64,000 nucleotides of DNA from Pyrocephalus nanus (GCA_038380795.1 CM076267.1:22032001-22096000); one strand, 5' to 3'. Numbered from the stretch's first letter, positions 25,101 to 39,472 are shown. Made by a program: numbers and translations. Notes: generated from the sequence alone by a model not told the origin.

Positions 25101-26866
25101 TAAAACACAAGACATATCAGACATTAGTTCACAGCCAAAGGTGCTACCAACTGCAGTTCCTGCAGCCCTGGCTTTTCCTTTGGCCTCTCATGTTCTACTT
25201 CTGACCAGACCTGACCCTGCCCAGTTTATGAGATTCGACACAATCATAGCCCAAGGTGATTATCACCAGCTATACAGTGCCACATTATAAAGTCTAAGTG
25301 AGGTAAGAAACTTGTAAATAACAAAATTATCCTTTTATAGGGCTCTTAATTCAACAGTCCAGTCTGTTTCCTGTAGAAGTGATTAGTAATAGAAAATAAT
25401 TAGGAGATGCCAGATGGGAGGAGGAGTTAGAAAAAAAAGCCCCCAAACTCATACAGCTAAGGAATGAGAACAACAAATGAGGGAGCTGCCAGCTACCAAC
25501 CCACTGCAGTCCCTCACCATCCAGAAAGCCCTTTGCATAAGCAATAAGGGAGAACCACACACCTGCTTTAAAGGCAGTTTGGAGAGCTTCTCCTTTCTTT
25601 GGCCACAGCATGCATCATTCAGTTGTGAGAAAGCATAAAAAGTCAAGGGTAACTATAGGGGTTTTTTAAAAAAGCAGGGAAAGAAATTTATAATTTCCTT
25701 ATATATGTCTATGGGACTTCCCCACTGGACATCTAGACAGCCTTTGTGGAAACCTCAAGTCTGAGACCCATAGGGAATGTAAGAAGACTCCTACAACATG
25801 CTAAGGTTGAAGCCACAATGGCTCTCCACTGCTCACTGGGAGTTGAGCTGGACCTCTGCATTTATATGTCCCATCTACCAAGGTCCCCCAGGATGGGAAA
25901 ACTCTCTCATCCTGAAGAACACCCAAAGAAAGCTACCATCTTTGGCTCTTCAAGAGTGAAGGGAGATTACTTCCTCCCTCCCTGTGAGTCTTCTTGCACT
26001 AGTCTATCCCAGTTAAAAAGGCAGGAGACTTCTGACAGTATATGTAAGAGGCTAGGGCTATACAGTAATTTTTGAGGGGCATTAAAAATGTTACCAGATC
26101 CAAACCACCGTTAGAAACCCTGAAAAGAACTGTAGTGAGGGCTTCACGCTGACTGACCTCACAACATGGAGAAACAGGAAAAGAGTAGTTTATTCACTGA
26201 TAATGGTTTCCTTTTATCAGTAACAAGCATTATTCTTCAGAATTAATTGCACAGCAACTGTATTGCTTTACAGCCTTTTTAACAGTTATGTACACTATTC
26301 ATCTTACAAAGGCTCAGTCAGGCACAGGGCATATGCTGAGGGTAATTACTGGTTTTTGCTGAGGGTCTGATGTGTGAGTCTGAAAGATTAACCCCCCAGC
26401 TGCCTGTCTCAGAATAATTAGACATCAAACTTTCTGAAGATTGTATCTTTGTGTACACATCTCACATGCCAGATCATAAGAAAGCCACACCTAGCTGAGA
26501 AAGTAATTTGAAAGGTCATCTCAACAAGCAGCGAAGTGACTCATACCCATCACACAAAGCTGAAGCAGGATTCTCAACTGTGCTTACCTAAACAGCAGAG
26601 GAAACACCTCTACAGGAGTCACATAGCAACAGGAGGTGCAGTTTGTGCTTGAAATGCAACCTGACCCAAGGCACTCCTCGGTGTCCAAAGTTTGTGGAGC
26701 CTTATTTGTTCTGAACCTTGTCATACTAGATCAGCAACATGCAAGCAGGCAACCAACACAAACACACAACTTTTACTTCACATTAACCCCACATGTTATT
26801 GTGTAAGCATTAAATTAACCTGCTTTGAAGGTACAGACAGACAGATCCCCCAACCTTCCCCCCAGA

Positions 26867-26882
26867 GGCAGGCAGGCAGGCA
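26867..26882 (+). repeat. (GGCA)n microsatellite
   Basis: Four tandem GGCA units, with a short CAGACAGACAGA run about 25 bases to the left. Confidence 0.85.
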
Positions 26883-27954
26883 AACAAGGTCCTGCGAGGC
26901 TCATTGGAATCAGCTGGGATGCCATTTCCATGGCATTAGTAACCTGCAGGAACTAAAAGAGCACAGCTGAGAACCAACCAGAGCTGGTGCCAAGAGAATA
27001 AAGAATTTGGCCTGGGTAAAACAGAAGAGCTATGGGATAGTGTTTCGCATTGGAGCTGAGCTACAGGTCCACTTAGAGACCCTTAAAAAACAAATCTTGC
27101 TTGCTAATTTATCTTTTGTAAGCATGAGATACTGATAAAAGTAAACTAGATATTATGTGTCTGACCTGGAGTTTAAATTAAGGAAGTGTACGCTTCGTTT
27201 GGAAGCTCTGAATCTTAAAACAAGATCAGTTTATATAATTTTTTACTGAATCAATTTTACTGCCATAATGAACATAAATAATGGCTGAGGTTACTCTTGA
27301 TGATTATGAGTAGAAAAATCACCCTGCAGTTTGAAGAAAAGAATTTCCTTTGTGCTGATGTCTGCACACTGGGCCTCACATGCACTTAACTCTCCTTTCT
27401 TGGGTATTAATAAACATAGTGTTAAGTTAAAGACATACATGCCTATAAAAATGCATTGTAACCATTTGCAGTCTTAGATTGAACTGCACGTGCCATATTT
27501 AAAAACATTTATGACACTAGTTCCCCACCACCATAAATGCTAATGCATAGAAAGGAAAGATGAGGAAGATTGAGGCTGGGGCAAACTCTTCTGCGTACCG
27601 TGTTGCTGATATGCTGGAGCAGCTACCTAAAAAGTAGGCTTGTCTTTCATTCTGCAAAGAACTTTGTTGGTATTGACAAAATTGTCGGTGCTTTGAAGTC
27701 TCTGCTGAAAGATGGGCTAAACCCAGAAGAAATAAATAGAAGTTTCTGCCTTCCACAGAGTTATGTTTTATTTATAAATTACATTAAACTTACAGAGTGA
27801 TTGTCATGGACACCCGCGCAGGGACTGGAAAGGAACATTTGTGAGAAAAGAGTTGACAATCTCCTCAAGTTAACCCGTGGGATTCTTCACTGCTCAGTCT
27901 CCTGCATCTTTTTTAAAAGTACTTTAAGGTAAACATTTCTTAGTTGTACTTTTC

Positions 27955-28434
27955 CTAGAATCATAGAATCAACCAGGACGGAAAAGACCTCCAAGATCAT
28001 CAAGTCCAACCCTTGATCCAACCCTGCCATGGTTACCAGACAAGCCTAAGTGCCACATCCAGTCCCATCTTAAAAACCTCCAGGGACGGTGAACCCATCA
28101 CCTTCCTGGGCAGCCCATTCCAATGTCTGATCACTCCCTCTGTAAAAAATTTCTTCCTAATATTCAACTTGAACCTCCCCTGGCACAGTTTAGGATTGAG
28201 CCCTCTTGTCCAACTGCCGATTGCCTGGAAGAAGAGACTGACCCCCACCTGGCTACAACCCCCTTTTAGGTAGTTGTAGAGAGGGATGAGGTCTCCCCTG
28301 AGCCTCCTCTTCTCCAGGCTAAATAACCCCAGCTCCCTCAGCCTCTCCTCACAGGATTTGTGCTCGAGTCCCTTTACCAGCCTCGCTGCTCTTCTCTGGA
28401 CTTGCTCCAGCACCTCAATATCCTTCCTGAACAT
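27955..28434 (-). mobile_element. CR1 LINE, 5'-truncated, with open C-terminal frame
   Basis: This is a CR1 3' fragment on the minus strand. From 28434 to 28033 it keeps an uninterrupted 133-codon frame with hallmarks of the C-terminal region of the CR1 reverse-transcriptase protein: [37 protein letters not shown], and IRKKFF followed by HWNGLP. The 3' UTR follows and ends with TTCTATGATTCTA. The element is truncated at its 5' end, as nearly all CR1 copies are, and so cannot move by itself. The intact frame suggests it is younger than the copies at 15.5 and 39.2 kb. Confidence 0.95.
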
Positions 28435-31400
28435 TATTGCTTCATCACTACCCTTGTTACAGCTATAGCTTGTTCAGATGTTGTATACATTATATGCCCA
28501 TATTTTCTCTTAATTAAGGTAAATGGAAATATTTCAAACAACTTCCAGCATGAAGATTGCTTCAAGTCTCAAACCACAATTTCCTCCCTGATTATTGAGA
28601 CCACATCTTCTTTTTAGTTCCTATCAGTTCCAGAATTGGCATTGCTGAGCACCAGACAGTGCTGTACAAAGCTATCTCCCTCCATCACAAACCTGGATAA
28701 GGGTACCTGTGCTTCTATGACAGCCTGCTGTAACTTCCTCAGCTACAGTTTCTCATGTCCTATCACTGAAGATAAAATAAAAAAAATTGGTGAAGGAAGG
28801 GTTTAAGGAGATGTTACCAACAGATTTGACTGACAGCAAAAGTAAAAAAGTAGTAGTGTCATTAACAAAAATATCAGTATCAGTTCAAGGTTGGAAAGTG
28901 AGACTGGTCCCTCTGCAAACACCCATAAGTATGACCCTTAACTCTGCATGTGAAGTCTATTATGAATCCATTAGAAATTTACACAGAGATTGCATTTAAC
29001 TTTGTAATCTGGATTATTTTTGGAGGCAGATGTAAAAGCATGTTTTCTAGTAAAATTATACAGATTCACATTTCCAGATTTCTTTGCATGGGGCCGCAGA
29101 AAATTAGCCTTCATTACTATGGGGGAAAAAATGGTATCACCACTAAGATGAAAATAGAAAAAAGATTGCCTGTGTTGGGAGACTGGTGCCACAAACCTTC
29201 TCTCAAGTCCTTCCGTCTATAGGACTTGAATTGAATGTAGTACAGTCTAAAAGGGGTATTTACTTGGTTTGTAACCACCAAAGTTTTGTGAAGAAATAGT
29301 ATGCATCACCAAAGTAAACATGAATAAATGTGATTAGTTGCTATCCTAATATTAACCTCAGCATTTCATTTTGAAATACAGGATAACTCATAACTAATGA
29401 TTTCATTTTCTCGTAACAAATATTAAATCTTGAATCAATCACTCATACAACTTCTTACATTAATATAAAGAAATCAATTGCATGTCAAAATAAAAAAAAA
29501 AAACCAAAACACATTTTGCAGGGCTTTAAAGAAGGACTTTGATATCAGTATGTAGATATTCACTAATTTCTGAGACCTACCATTTTTATAAGGTATTTAA
29601 CTGAATCAAGTCATCTGCTCTAAGGCCGTAACTACATTTGTGTGTGGAGAATGTTCAGAGATCCATCAGCATTCAAGGCACAGGAGGAATACTAAATCCT
29701 ATGATACTCGGCATTATTTTCACTTCCACACTAGGACATACAGATTGAATTCACATGGGAAGCCCTCTTTCAAATTAATCTTAGCCCTCTCTTAACACAC
29801 AGACCACGAAGGCTCCACAATTTAGTTCTGAACAATCTGCAGACTGTTTTGGGAACCAGCATTACCTTTTTAGCCCAGCAGCTAAAATGTCTATTCAGGG
29901 CACTCAAGCATGACAAGCATTCTCTTGTTTTTAATCTCCACTCCTCCAGTTATCTCTGACTGTTTATCAATTCCTTTACAGATTATGAAGAACATTAAAT
30001 CATTAACCAGGAATTTTAATTTTTAATATATACTTGTATATGGTATGAAGTCATATTCCTTCTCACGATCAGTGAAGTACATGCTGTGTAGTGGATTATA
30101 TTCTCATGCTTTTCCCATTAAAAACTGCATCTTAAATCACACCACAATACAGTCTCTTGTAGGACTCAGGAGTACTGCCATTTGTGTCCTACCATCCTTA
30201 TCTAATGATTGCATAATTTTTGTCTTTTCATCTCTTATGGTCTTTAAATCTTTCCCCTTTACTAAGGCTCAGGTATTGCACATGAAAAGTGTCACCCAAA
30301 ACACATCCTGAATTCCTCTATTATGCATTAATTGCAGGAAAGAGTATGGACCAAATAATTTCTAGTGCATGCTGGGAGGCATCTAACACTAATATGAGGC
30401 ATTCCCTGCTACTGCCACCCCCTAAACTGAAGACTAGGTGAGTGCTCTTTAATATTTCATTCCCAAGCTTGGGATGTGTTCTCTAGCTGCCCAGTTTCCA
30501 TGGCAGAAAGTGAAACTCATTCCCACCAGCTGTTTCCCAGGCTGTGACTGTGTCTTTGTGTCTCTCCTTCTGAAGGGCTTATATTTCATACACCACCCAC
30601 AAATGACTGGGCAACAGTTACAGGTACAAAGGTTGGACTCGTATCTGAAAGCCTCTGCAATTCCGGGAACATATTTAGGCTCAGGACCACCAGTGTTAAA
30701 GACCCAGGCTTCTTTCTCTCTTTACAGAGCAGGAGACATACTGTGTAGAGAGAAGCTGTGCAACTACAGCATAGAACTGGTAAAGATGCATTAATTGTCA
30801 AATACTGTACACCCTGCAGAATTTTTGCCCTCACTATGGGGCTAATGGGCACACAGATCTTGCTGTTTGGATCATAAGACAATGTTGTTGGGTTTTTTTG
30901 GGCTTTTTGAACAATTTTCTTTGTATTCATTGAGATTCAATGGTACTCTCTTCATAATGGGCAAAAGGAATCACTCTGCCATCCCTCCCACCAAAAAGAA
31001 AGAAAAACCACTTGACCTATTTATAAATGTCTGTTTGTTCCAAATGCTGAAACTGCTCCCGGGATCAGGTGTTGGTCATGGGGTTGAAGGCCTTACTCTC
31101 CTTGGAGATTTGCTGGTTGAAAGGACAATGTGGCATTTTCCACCAAAACCCTGAGAGCTGCAAAGGCAGCAAAGATGTCACCTCTGTGCCATTCCACGGT
31201 GAGAAAGATCACACTGTACCTTTCCCATGCAGCCATGGGTAGCAATCCCAAACTGGATAATGACTCAAAAAGTAAATTGAAATCTCCACAATTAACTATA
31301 CTGTGATGTCTGTGTGCCTCAGTGTGTCCACATCAACATGGTTCCATGACAAAAAGAAAAGGCTCAAAAGCGGTGCTTCAGGACAGAAAACACCAGTGCT

Positions 31401-32590
31401 GTTGAACTATGTTGTGGGTGAAGCCCATTTAATTGCTCTTAATTTCCAGACAAAGAGGGTGTGATGTTGTGATTACATGACTAACCTGTCTAAATGTTTT
31501 TCACCTAAAATTTCAATTTCTGAGAAATATTCAATAGTCCTTGAGCTATTTAATGAAAAATATTTCAGAATAGTATGTATACCTTGTTGGTGACATAACA
31601 CAATGTAATCTACAGATAAAACAGCATTCTTCAATACTAATCTTTGAAATTCCTTTACTATGAACACTTTTTCATCAATTTTAAAAATGTTGTAAGAGAA
31701 CAGATTTCAGTTGTCACCTGAAAGTTTCTAAATGCAGGAAGAGTTTATTTTACCAAAGAAACCCAAAGCAGTGACTTCCAGAAGTCTTACAGAAGATTTT
31801 TACGCAGACTTTGCATTATAATAAACCGTCTATGATAATATGCACAAAAAATCCTTTTGAAACAGCACGCTGAAAGCAGCAGCTGTCAGGAACTGTAAGT
31901 GATAACTCACCTCCCTACTACTGGTACCCAACAGGCAAGAAATTGGATATTTAACGTGGCCAGCTAGCTTTAATATCCCCGCCAGTATTTCTTTTGTCAA
32001 AATGATCTGATAACAGCAAAGATTCATACTCTAAGCTAAGTTAGGTGCTTCATCTCTCAGCAAATTCAGTGCAGAATGACAGATTCTACTGAAGAAGGAT
32101 TTGAAGGACCAAAGCTACAAGCCTCCTCTCTCTGTGTACTCTCTACAGAGCTTAGTTTCACTGTAATAGTCACATAGGTTGGAAATTGTCAGACCCTTCC
32201 CCCACCTCAAAAAACCTAAAATCACAGACAAATATCTGACTGGAAAGACAAAGGATCTCAACTAAGGTTAGCATTTCTTCCAAGCACTATATTAGATACC
32301 CCCAATGTCATTCCGAAGTTTGTGAAATAGGGGAACATATCAGACTATTATACATGCATTAACACCTACACATGTGTAAAAATAACTTTTAAAAATATCT
32401 TCATATGTCAGATTTTCAATAAACAAAGTATTTAATGTAACACAATGGAATTTACATTATGTTTTCTTTTTAACTGTAGTCACTGAAACACAAATTAAAT
32501 TTTGGGCTGCTGTTTTGTCTGTCCATTACCTTCCCAATCTCCTTTAATATTTTTATGTTCACTGGTTCTAAGATTTTTTTCTTGTTAGTT

Positions 32591-32617
32591 TTTTTGTTTG
32601 TTTGTTTGTTTGTTTTT
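32591..32617 (+). repeat. (GTTT)n microsatellite
   Basis: About five tandem GTTT units followed by a T run. Simple sequence with no sign of function. Confidence 0.9.
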
Positions 32618-33239
32618 AATAATCCAGGACGCAATTACTTTCTCAGCTGATACTGCAACTCTCCGAAGAGAGTAATCCTTCTTCATAAGTCTGGCTGAGG
32701 CCAAAAATAGCTCTGTCAGCTTCTGACAGGCTGAACTTAGCCAAGTGAAATGTTTTAACATTTTATCAACTTAATGAACAGTCTTATTTATAATGTGGAC
32801 AACTTCACTGTCATTGTATGCAGACTACTGAATAGATTGTGAAATGCATTTGTTTGGGGAATGCTGAATATAATAGAAAATAACATTTTTGATCAAAATG
32901 CAGTTGTCTTATATGCTGTAAACAATTTAAAGATTAAGTATTGTTTACCCATTTGAAATAAAAGAATGGCTTAATGGTAATATCTATAACTGTAAACATA
33001 CCTGAAGAATGGAATCTCACAAGGACAAATAACTAACCACCAAATCATGAAAATTTGCAATATGCAAAAATTACCACTACAAAATTCTATAATCAGGTTA
33101 AATATTAACTTTTAATGTAACATTGGAAATGAATATGTAGACTAAATATCTGCAGATACTTTTAGTATTTTATAGTAAAGTGAGAAGGTTAAAAGTAAGA
33201 AGTCTAACAGAAAAAAAGTGTGGGTTAACAATTGCTTAC

Positions 33240-33528
33240 CCTCTTTTCTGCTACCTCATCCTCTCCTGTAGACTCTTTGCCATCATGTTCATCTCTCAGG
33301 GTTGGCATATGCTTTTTGTGTGCTGGCTCTCTGTTTAAAGTTGTATATCCTATGTGTTCATAAATTGGATTTATTGTCATCTTGGAAATGTATTCAGCTG
33401 CCTTCGTTTCAATATAAAGAGTAATCAATCCATCTGTCACCAGGTCATGGATGGACTCAAAACGTTTCTCCCCAACAAAGTGTTTTCCATCGTAGTAGAG
33501 TCTGAAGTTTCTGGTTTGACTTCCAAAT
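33240..33528 (-). CDS. CHN1: CHN1 alpha2-chimaerin, SH2 domain second half and linker
   Basis: This 289-base exon is the largest alpha2 exon in the window. After completing R87 it encodes residues 88-183. The first part, [20 protein letters not shown] and onward through FESIHDLV and [16 protein letters not shown], completes the SH2 domain. [16 protein letters not shown] and a charged, variable linker ending EVAEKR follow. The acceptor is CATTGAGGCAG with a pyrimidine-rich run upstream, and the donor AGG|GTAAGC leaves in phase 0, so EKR joins LTSLVRR of the next exon. Isoleucine 126 and tyrosine 143, both reported mutated in Duane retraction syndrome, are present as wild type. The linker around residues 157-181 is the most diverged part compared with my memory of human, as expected for a flexible region. 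The [11 protein letters not shown] segment distinguishes this from CHN2, which has a different linker there, so the assignment to CHN1 is firm. Confidence 0.97.
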
Positions 33529-36500
33529 CTGCCTCAATGAAATGGGAAAGTGTTTTTTTTTAAAGAACAGTAAGCAGAATAAATAAGAGTAAGCAAGCCT
33601 TTGCAAACAATTAAAAACACTTTATCACTTAAAGCTGTGACTATGCTCTCTCTGGTCCAGTCAAGTGGAGAACCCCTACTTTGCACAGATAGGAAGGAGA
33701 AATCAACAACAACTGCAGATAGATAGCCAAAACAGTGACTGTCCCAGAAGGAGCTGTTTGTTCTTTTTTTCTTTTAGCCTCTCCATTATCCCATGGAAAA
33801 AGTGAAAAATTACTTCACACTCTTTATGGGATTTTTTAGTACATTACTACTACATCACCATAGTCAATTTGCTTGGCTCTGATATGAAGAGTTCTCATAA
33901 TAGAGTCCTCTATTACCGTTGATCAATATGGAGTTTTGATGCTGTCTCAGACCTCTGTGCCCCTGCTTGCTTGCAGGAAGAGGCCATTCAGGGTTCAGCT
34001 GAGCTTCAGTGCCAACAATTACACTGAAGCAGAACTGCTGCCAGAACCGGAGCAGCACAGGACAAAATGGCACAAGGGCAAGCATTCTTTATTCCTGGCC
34101 AAAGGCCCAGGACTAACTCTTCAAGCTTTGTACAGAAGTCCTTCTGTATTATGCTTGTTAAGTCCCAAGCTTCAAGCAAATCTTTGTAATATACAGGATA
34201 TATAACATGAAAGCTATCCAACGCTGGCCATTCTGCATCAGGGTGGAATAGGATTTAGATACAGGCTCTTAGCAACCATAAGAATATCAATTTTACCTCA
34301 ACGGTAGCATATTTTCACAAACTGTACATAGAATCTGCAACAATTTTCTGCCTCTAAGCAGTCTAAACATGTGAAAACATGCTAGTGTTTGCACTTGACA
34401 ACAACCAACACACTTCCTGAGGAGAAGATGGAGGCAAGAAGCTGCTTTCACAGCTCACTCCAGTGTTGTTCCTCAGTCAGCAGCAAGGGTACTGGGCCCC
34501 CTTAGAAGGTCAGATCTGCCAAATAAGTATTAAAAACTAAATTTGAAAGGATGGATTGCTTTCACTTTACAATCAGTTGCTTCATAGGAGATGTTAAGAA
34601 ACACAGTAAACACTGGTACTTTGCTGAAGTGGCTCCTCTTCTAGTGGGTCCTTGCCAAACAGCAGAAAGTATAATTAATTTTAGAGCTTGCCCCAGGTAA
34701 AACATTGCACTCTTCTTGAAAATATTGGCAAAAATACATGGTTCTGTGATCTGCATTTTTTTCTCTGTTCTAAATCAAAATACCAAAGTTTCCCGTCCCC
34801 CTATCAATAGTCTGACAGTGACATGAATTTTAGAAGCTGTTATTTCTACATAAGACTCAAATACGAGGGGGCTCTCAGGAATTTGCATCCTGCTCAGTAA
34901 GGAAAGAGAATACGATGTGTAGGAACTACGTGGGCATTTTACTGCAAATTAATAGTTACTTCCATGCACATTTTTATGCCGCGCAAACTAGAAGTTCATT
35001 GAATCAAACTGAAATGCAAGCAATTACAAAATGACAGAAAGAAATAAATTTTTACTTGATCCTAATTTCATCACAAGATGCAGTTCTGAGTGAATACAAG
35101 TAATTTAGAAAGCAGAAAGATAATGTCATAGGTTACAGCAGAAGGGGTAGATGTGTTCAGGCTTACTCTTCAGGGCATCTTTATACTCAGAACAGTGTGT
35201 GGCAAACAAGCTTTGACCACGAGACGTCCTCCTTGTATACCCTTGACTGTCAGAGAAGTCAATATGAGCCAAGAGTGCTCAGCACTTTGCAGTGCCAAAA
35301 TGGGCAACCTTCACTGTCATCTGCTCAAGTCAGTGGGAATAATGCACATTGAGCACATACAAGCACCTTGATGTTAAACTTCATGGGGAGAACCAAATAA
35401 GTTTGAAGGTGAAGAATAATGGGCCTTAAATGACAATATACATTAGAATTACTTTAATGAAGAGATGCAAGTGAACTACTAGTCTAATCAGTAACATCCG
35501 CTCTGACAATACTTAGAGCAGAGTTTTAAACAAGCTGAAGGTCACTTTCTGCTCTCAGCTTTCTATAAGAAAAAATATTACACTAATCTTATCAAGAGAA
35601 GATAAGGCACAGAAAAACATCTCACAGCCTATTACTAAGTGTGCATGGTGCCTTGATTTTAGCAACACCCCTTGAAGTCTCAAACTAGTTCTGAAGAACA
35701 AGACGACCAAATACAAAGAACAAACATAAGTTCTTAGAGGGTTAGTCCTCTTTCCATCAGGGTCAGAAAGCATGCACTTCTACCCCAGGTATGTTTTTCT
35801 AAGCAGCCACTAAGCTCTACATCTGTTCAGACTGCTGCACATCAAGTGTCTTTGAGAGATAATATAAGGAATAGGATTTTCAAGAGATGAATTGTTTGCC
35901 TTTATCTAATTTCCCATTTGTTCCATACCAAACTTTTTACTCTATTTTTTTCTTATTGGATACATTGTGGAGAAACATACTGTTTTCCAAATAGAATCCT
36001 ATTAGTAGCAAGGAGATAAACCCTCCAAAATCCCCCCCCCCTCAATGAAACACCAATCTCTTACAAAAACTGCATTGTCAATAGTGTGTCTCAGAATCCT
36101 GTTTTATTTCTTTCAAATTAATTTAAATTTTTTCCTGACCACACAATGACACTTTTGATCAAATTACAATATAAACCCAAATATACATGTTCAATTGAAA
36201 ATTATTAATTAAAATTTAATCTTCAGTCCCTTCAGTCTTACTTAAAACTATGGCTTAAATTTTTCCATTACCAAGACTGTTTCCTTATGTTTACTTTCTA
36301 TGACATTCCTGAAGCCTTGTTAATTATACATCACCGTGGCAACTAAGTAGAATCAAGATTTGATATTTCAACTTCCTGATGGTCTCTTCCTAGAGACAAG
36401 CACTAGTACCAGCTGGCTTTTGTTTAAGAAGTAGAAAGCAGGACACAGATAAAGTATGTTCTCTTTTGGTTTAAACAGGGGAGCATTAGATGTTTTTCCA

Positions 36501-38245
36501 AGAAAAAGAAAAAGGCCTCTGACATGTCAAACAGTCTCATTGTGTCCACTGTGCATTTGTTTGCAAGCAGCAGGACTACAGATAAAAGACTTTTTTTATT
36601 CCAAGTTGTCTGAAAAGCAATCACTTTGTCTAGTTCCTTTGGCTGCCAGTGGGGCAGAGTGGATAACAACGTGGGAAAATGTATTAAACGGTAGAGCAAA
36701 TGTGGAAGCTAATAAAGGACCGAGAAGTTGAATTAGGTATCATACCATGAGAGAGACAGGCTTCAGAATCAGCTACCTACCCTGGATGCAGCATTCACTG
36801 AAGAAACAAAAGGAAGAAGTGAAGGACCGAGAGCCCATACATACTTTCTTACCATCTGAGAAGATAGATTTTACAGTCCACATACAGAATTGTACAGTAG
36901 CTATTCACCACTTCCACGGGCTATTTTATGATGAGAAAACTTTCTAGACAAAGGCGCTATTTAGAACGTGTAGCTGTAGCCAGAACACAAAGTTAATGCC
37001 CCTCAGGACTACTCGTGTCCTCCTTAGTTTCAAGAACCTTCATACACCGAACTTGGAAATGGTAAGTCTGAGCCTAAAGGTCACTTGGACTTAATTTTCC
37101 TTTAGAGAAGGAGCGCCTTAATGTGCTTTGTGGCCAGAAGGTAGAAGTCTTACTTAAAATCAGGTGCCAGAATTTCAGTTCTAACTTCTGAAAACTCTCA
37201 ACCAACACTTATGACTAGAGACTTGACACTCCATAAAAAGCCACAGGAATATAAGCAATCTTGCAATCAGGAATGTCTCCTAATCATGCTGTGTTCTTGG
37301 GAATGAAAACAAATTATTCCACAGATCCTCTTTTGGCCCATTTCCTTGTCAAACAAACATAAGCCTTGCATGCAGCCAACACCTCTACACAGTTATCACT
37401 GAAGGTCTCCAACTCCTGAGAGCAGCTAATTTTTATTTTTTTTTTAAAATTATTTATTGGCAACAACATTTCTGACGATGGCCAGGAATTAAGAATTGTG
37501 GAACTTGCCAACTTTCCAGAGTACCTGCCTGACAAATAACATTGTTTTCAAAACCTTAGCAGTATTTTACAAGAACACAATATGTTTAAATGAAATCAAA
37601 TCACTAGGGATTGAAAATAAAGGTGTGTTTCACACAAGTGGGGACAAAAAATCCTCACTGTCTGATATGGCTGGGAAAGGTGGCAGAGTACAGTCACAAT
37701 GGATAGTTTTCCAGTGCCATTTGGAAGGGCAGCACTGGTTGGCTGACTGTTGTTTATGAATGTGAATAAAGCACAAAGTTATCCCTAAAGCCTGGTAAGA
37801 CCCATGCACTGGCTCAATGCATGATACTTTAGTTCAGCATGGAAAATGTATGGCATCCTTCAGAACAGCAAACAAATCCCAGACCTGGAACTGCAATGGG
37901 TCTATTTCATGCCAATGCAGACACAAGCCTTAACTCCCTCTGTCTAATTGGGATCAAATGAAAAAAATTAGAGCTTGTGCTGTGCCACTGACAACAGCTT
38001 CCCAGCAGTCTCTCTCAATTGAGAGACTTTCACCTGCATCACTGCTCAGACTTCCTTGTCCAAGTGGGAAAACAGTACTGTGCAGACAGTGTGCTACAAA
38101 TACCAGGCAGTGAGGACCAGAGCAATGGCACTTCCTGTGGATCATAAGCACTGTCAGGGACAAACCAACTGCTCTAGGGCATTGGCAGAAAACAATGAAG
38201 AAAAAGTGTTATCAGCCCTTGCTACCTGTAATGGAGTGTTTCACA

Positions 38246-38263
38246 AAAAAAAAAAAAAAAACC
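38246..38263 (+). repeat. A tract, about 18 bases
   Basis: Homopolymer run followed by CCACAACAAACTAACAAAAT. Simple sequence. Confidence 0.85.
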
Positions 38264-39214
38264 ACAACAAACTAACAAAATAAGAAATGTATTCTTTTGT
38301 CCTGATGTCTTATTTTACTATTAACAGCTGATTTTCACCATGTCAAACTTTGAACAAATGTCAGCTGATCAAGGAATATGTATGCTATTAATAAGCAGTC
38401 AGATCACTATAGGTAACTGCTACTATTCTTGATCAATGAGAAGCATTTGAAAATAACCTGTTTGCTTCAAACAGATGCATTACTTCTCCTTAGTACTGTG
38501 CTTACAAGCCCTATTCCATTTAAACTTATATAAATTGCTGGGATTGATAGATTTGATGATTGTATCAGAATCAATACAAATGTTTTGGGCAATGTTTTAC
38601 TGCCTTTTCTACTTTATGAAAGTTCTGTACTTCTTGCAAAAAGACTCACTGTAGTTAGAAGTTGAGACATTTGAATTCTACATACATGTGGGAATGTATT
38701 AAAAGCCTGGTATCTTCTCTTTAATTGAAAGTATTTGGAAACCTATGCCAATTTGTCTGGAATAAATACCTTCAGGAAACGTTATTAGCAGGAATGTTAG
38801 TAAACTTTCACGGTTTCATATTAAGTAAATACTTACAGATCTTTACCAAACTTTTTTAAGAAATGTTATTCAAGAGTTAATTTTACAGTGTGACTTCATG
38901 TTACTAAGAGCTTTCATATTACTTTAAAATAGAACTGTGTTGCAGTTCTTCTAAATTAAGGTATCAGCCCTCACCAGTGTCTGCTCAGTGAACTTCAAAA
39001 TGTGCATGCAAATTTTACTCTATGTATAAAGTTTTCATTTTAGATCATATATGATACTTTTTTCTGGTATATGTAGAAGTAGAACAACATTGGAAATGCA
39101 ATGGAAATTCCACTGCAACTGTGTACTATGGAGAAAGAACTGCCACAGTATAATGCTCAAACATGTTCATTTTTATTATTTCACTTAGACCAGCTTTCCT
39201 TACAAGTACTTCAG

Positions 39215-39472
39215 TTCACAGAGACACAGAATGGTTTGGGTCGGACCTTTAAAGGTCAGCTAGTCCAATACCCCTACAGTACACAGTGACATCTTAACCT
39301 AGACCAGGATGCTCAGAGCACTGTCTAATGTATGTTTCCAGGGATGGGGCATCTGCCACCTCTCTGGGCAACCTGTTCCAGTGTTTCACCAACCTCAGAA
39401 TAAAAAATTTCTTTTTTAAAATCTACTTTAAATCTTCCCTCTTTTAATTTAGAAGTTACTCATGACTGTTAT
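39215..39472 (-). mobile_element. CR1 LINE, old truncated fragment
   Basis: On the plus strand this reads ACAGAATGGTTTGGGTCGGACCTTTAAAGG and continues with TAGTCCAATACCCCTACAGT and CTGTTCCAGTGTTTCACCA, which is the reverse complement of a CR1 3' end from another subfamily than the copy at 28 kb. It is short and diverged with no usable reading frame. The outer boundary near 39470 is approximate. Confidence 0.85.

Larger units (their letters stand above)
12583..33239 (-). other. CHN1 alpha2 intron hosting the alpha1 promoter
   Basis: This 20.7-kb intron runs from the donor GTAAGC at 33239 to the acceptor at 12583. Near its 3' end it contains the alpha1 first exon and CpG island. The rest holds two CR1 copies (15.5 and 28.0 kb), A tracts at 17.1 and 22.1 kb, and small simple repeats. 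No other exon is supported. The stretches 13.3-15.5, 16.0-22.1, 22.2-27.9 and 28.5-33.2 kb otherwise contain nothing I can name. Confidence 0.8.

Noticed and set aside
27540..27800. Plus-strand frames with protein-like pieces such as FVGIDKIVGALKSLLKDGLN.
   Set aside because: Frames are broken by stops, no parent gene is recognised and no poly(A) or target-site duplication is seen. It could be a very old retrocopy, but support is too weak.
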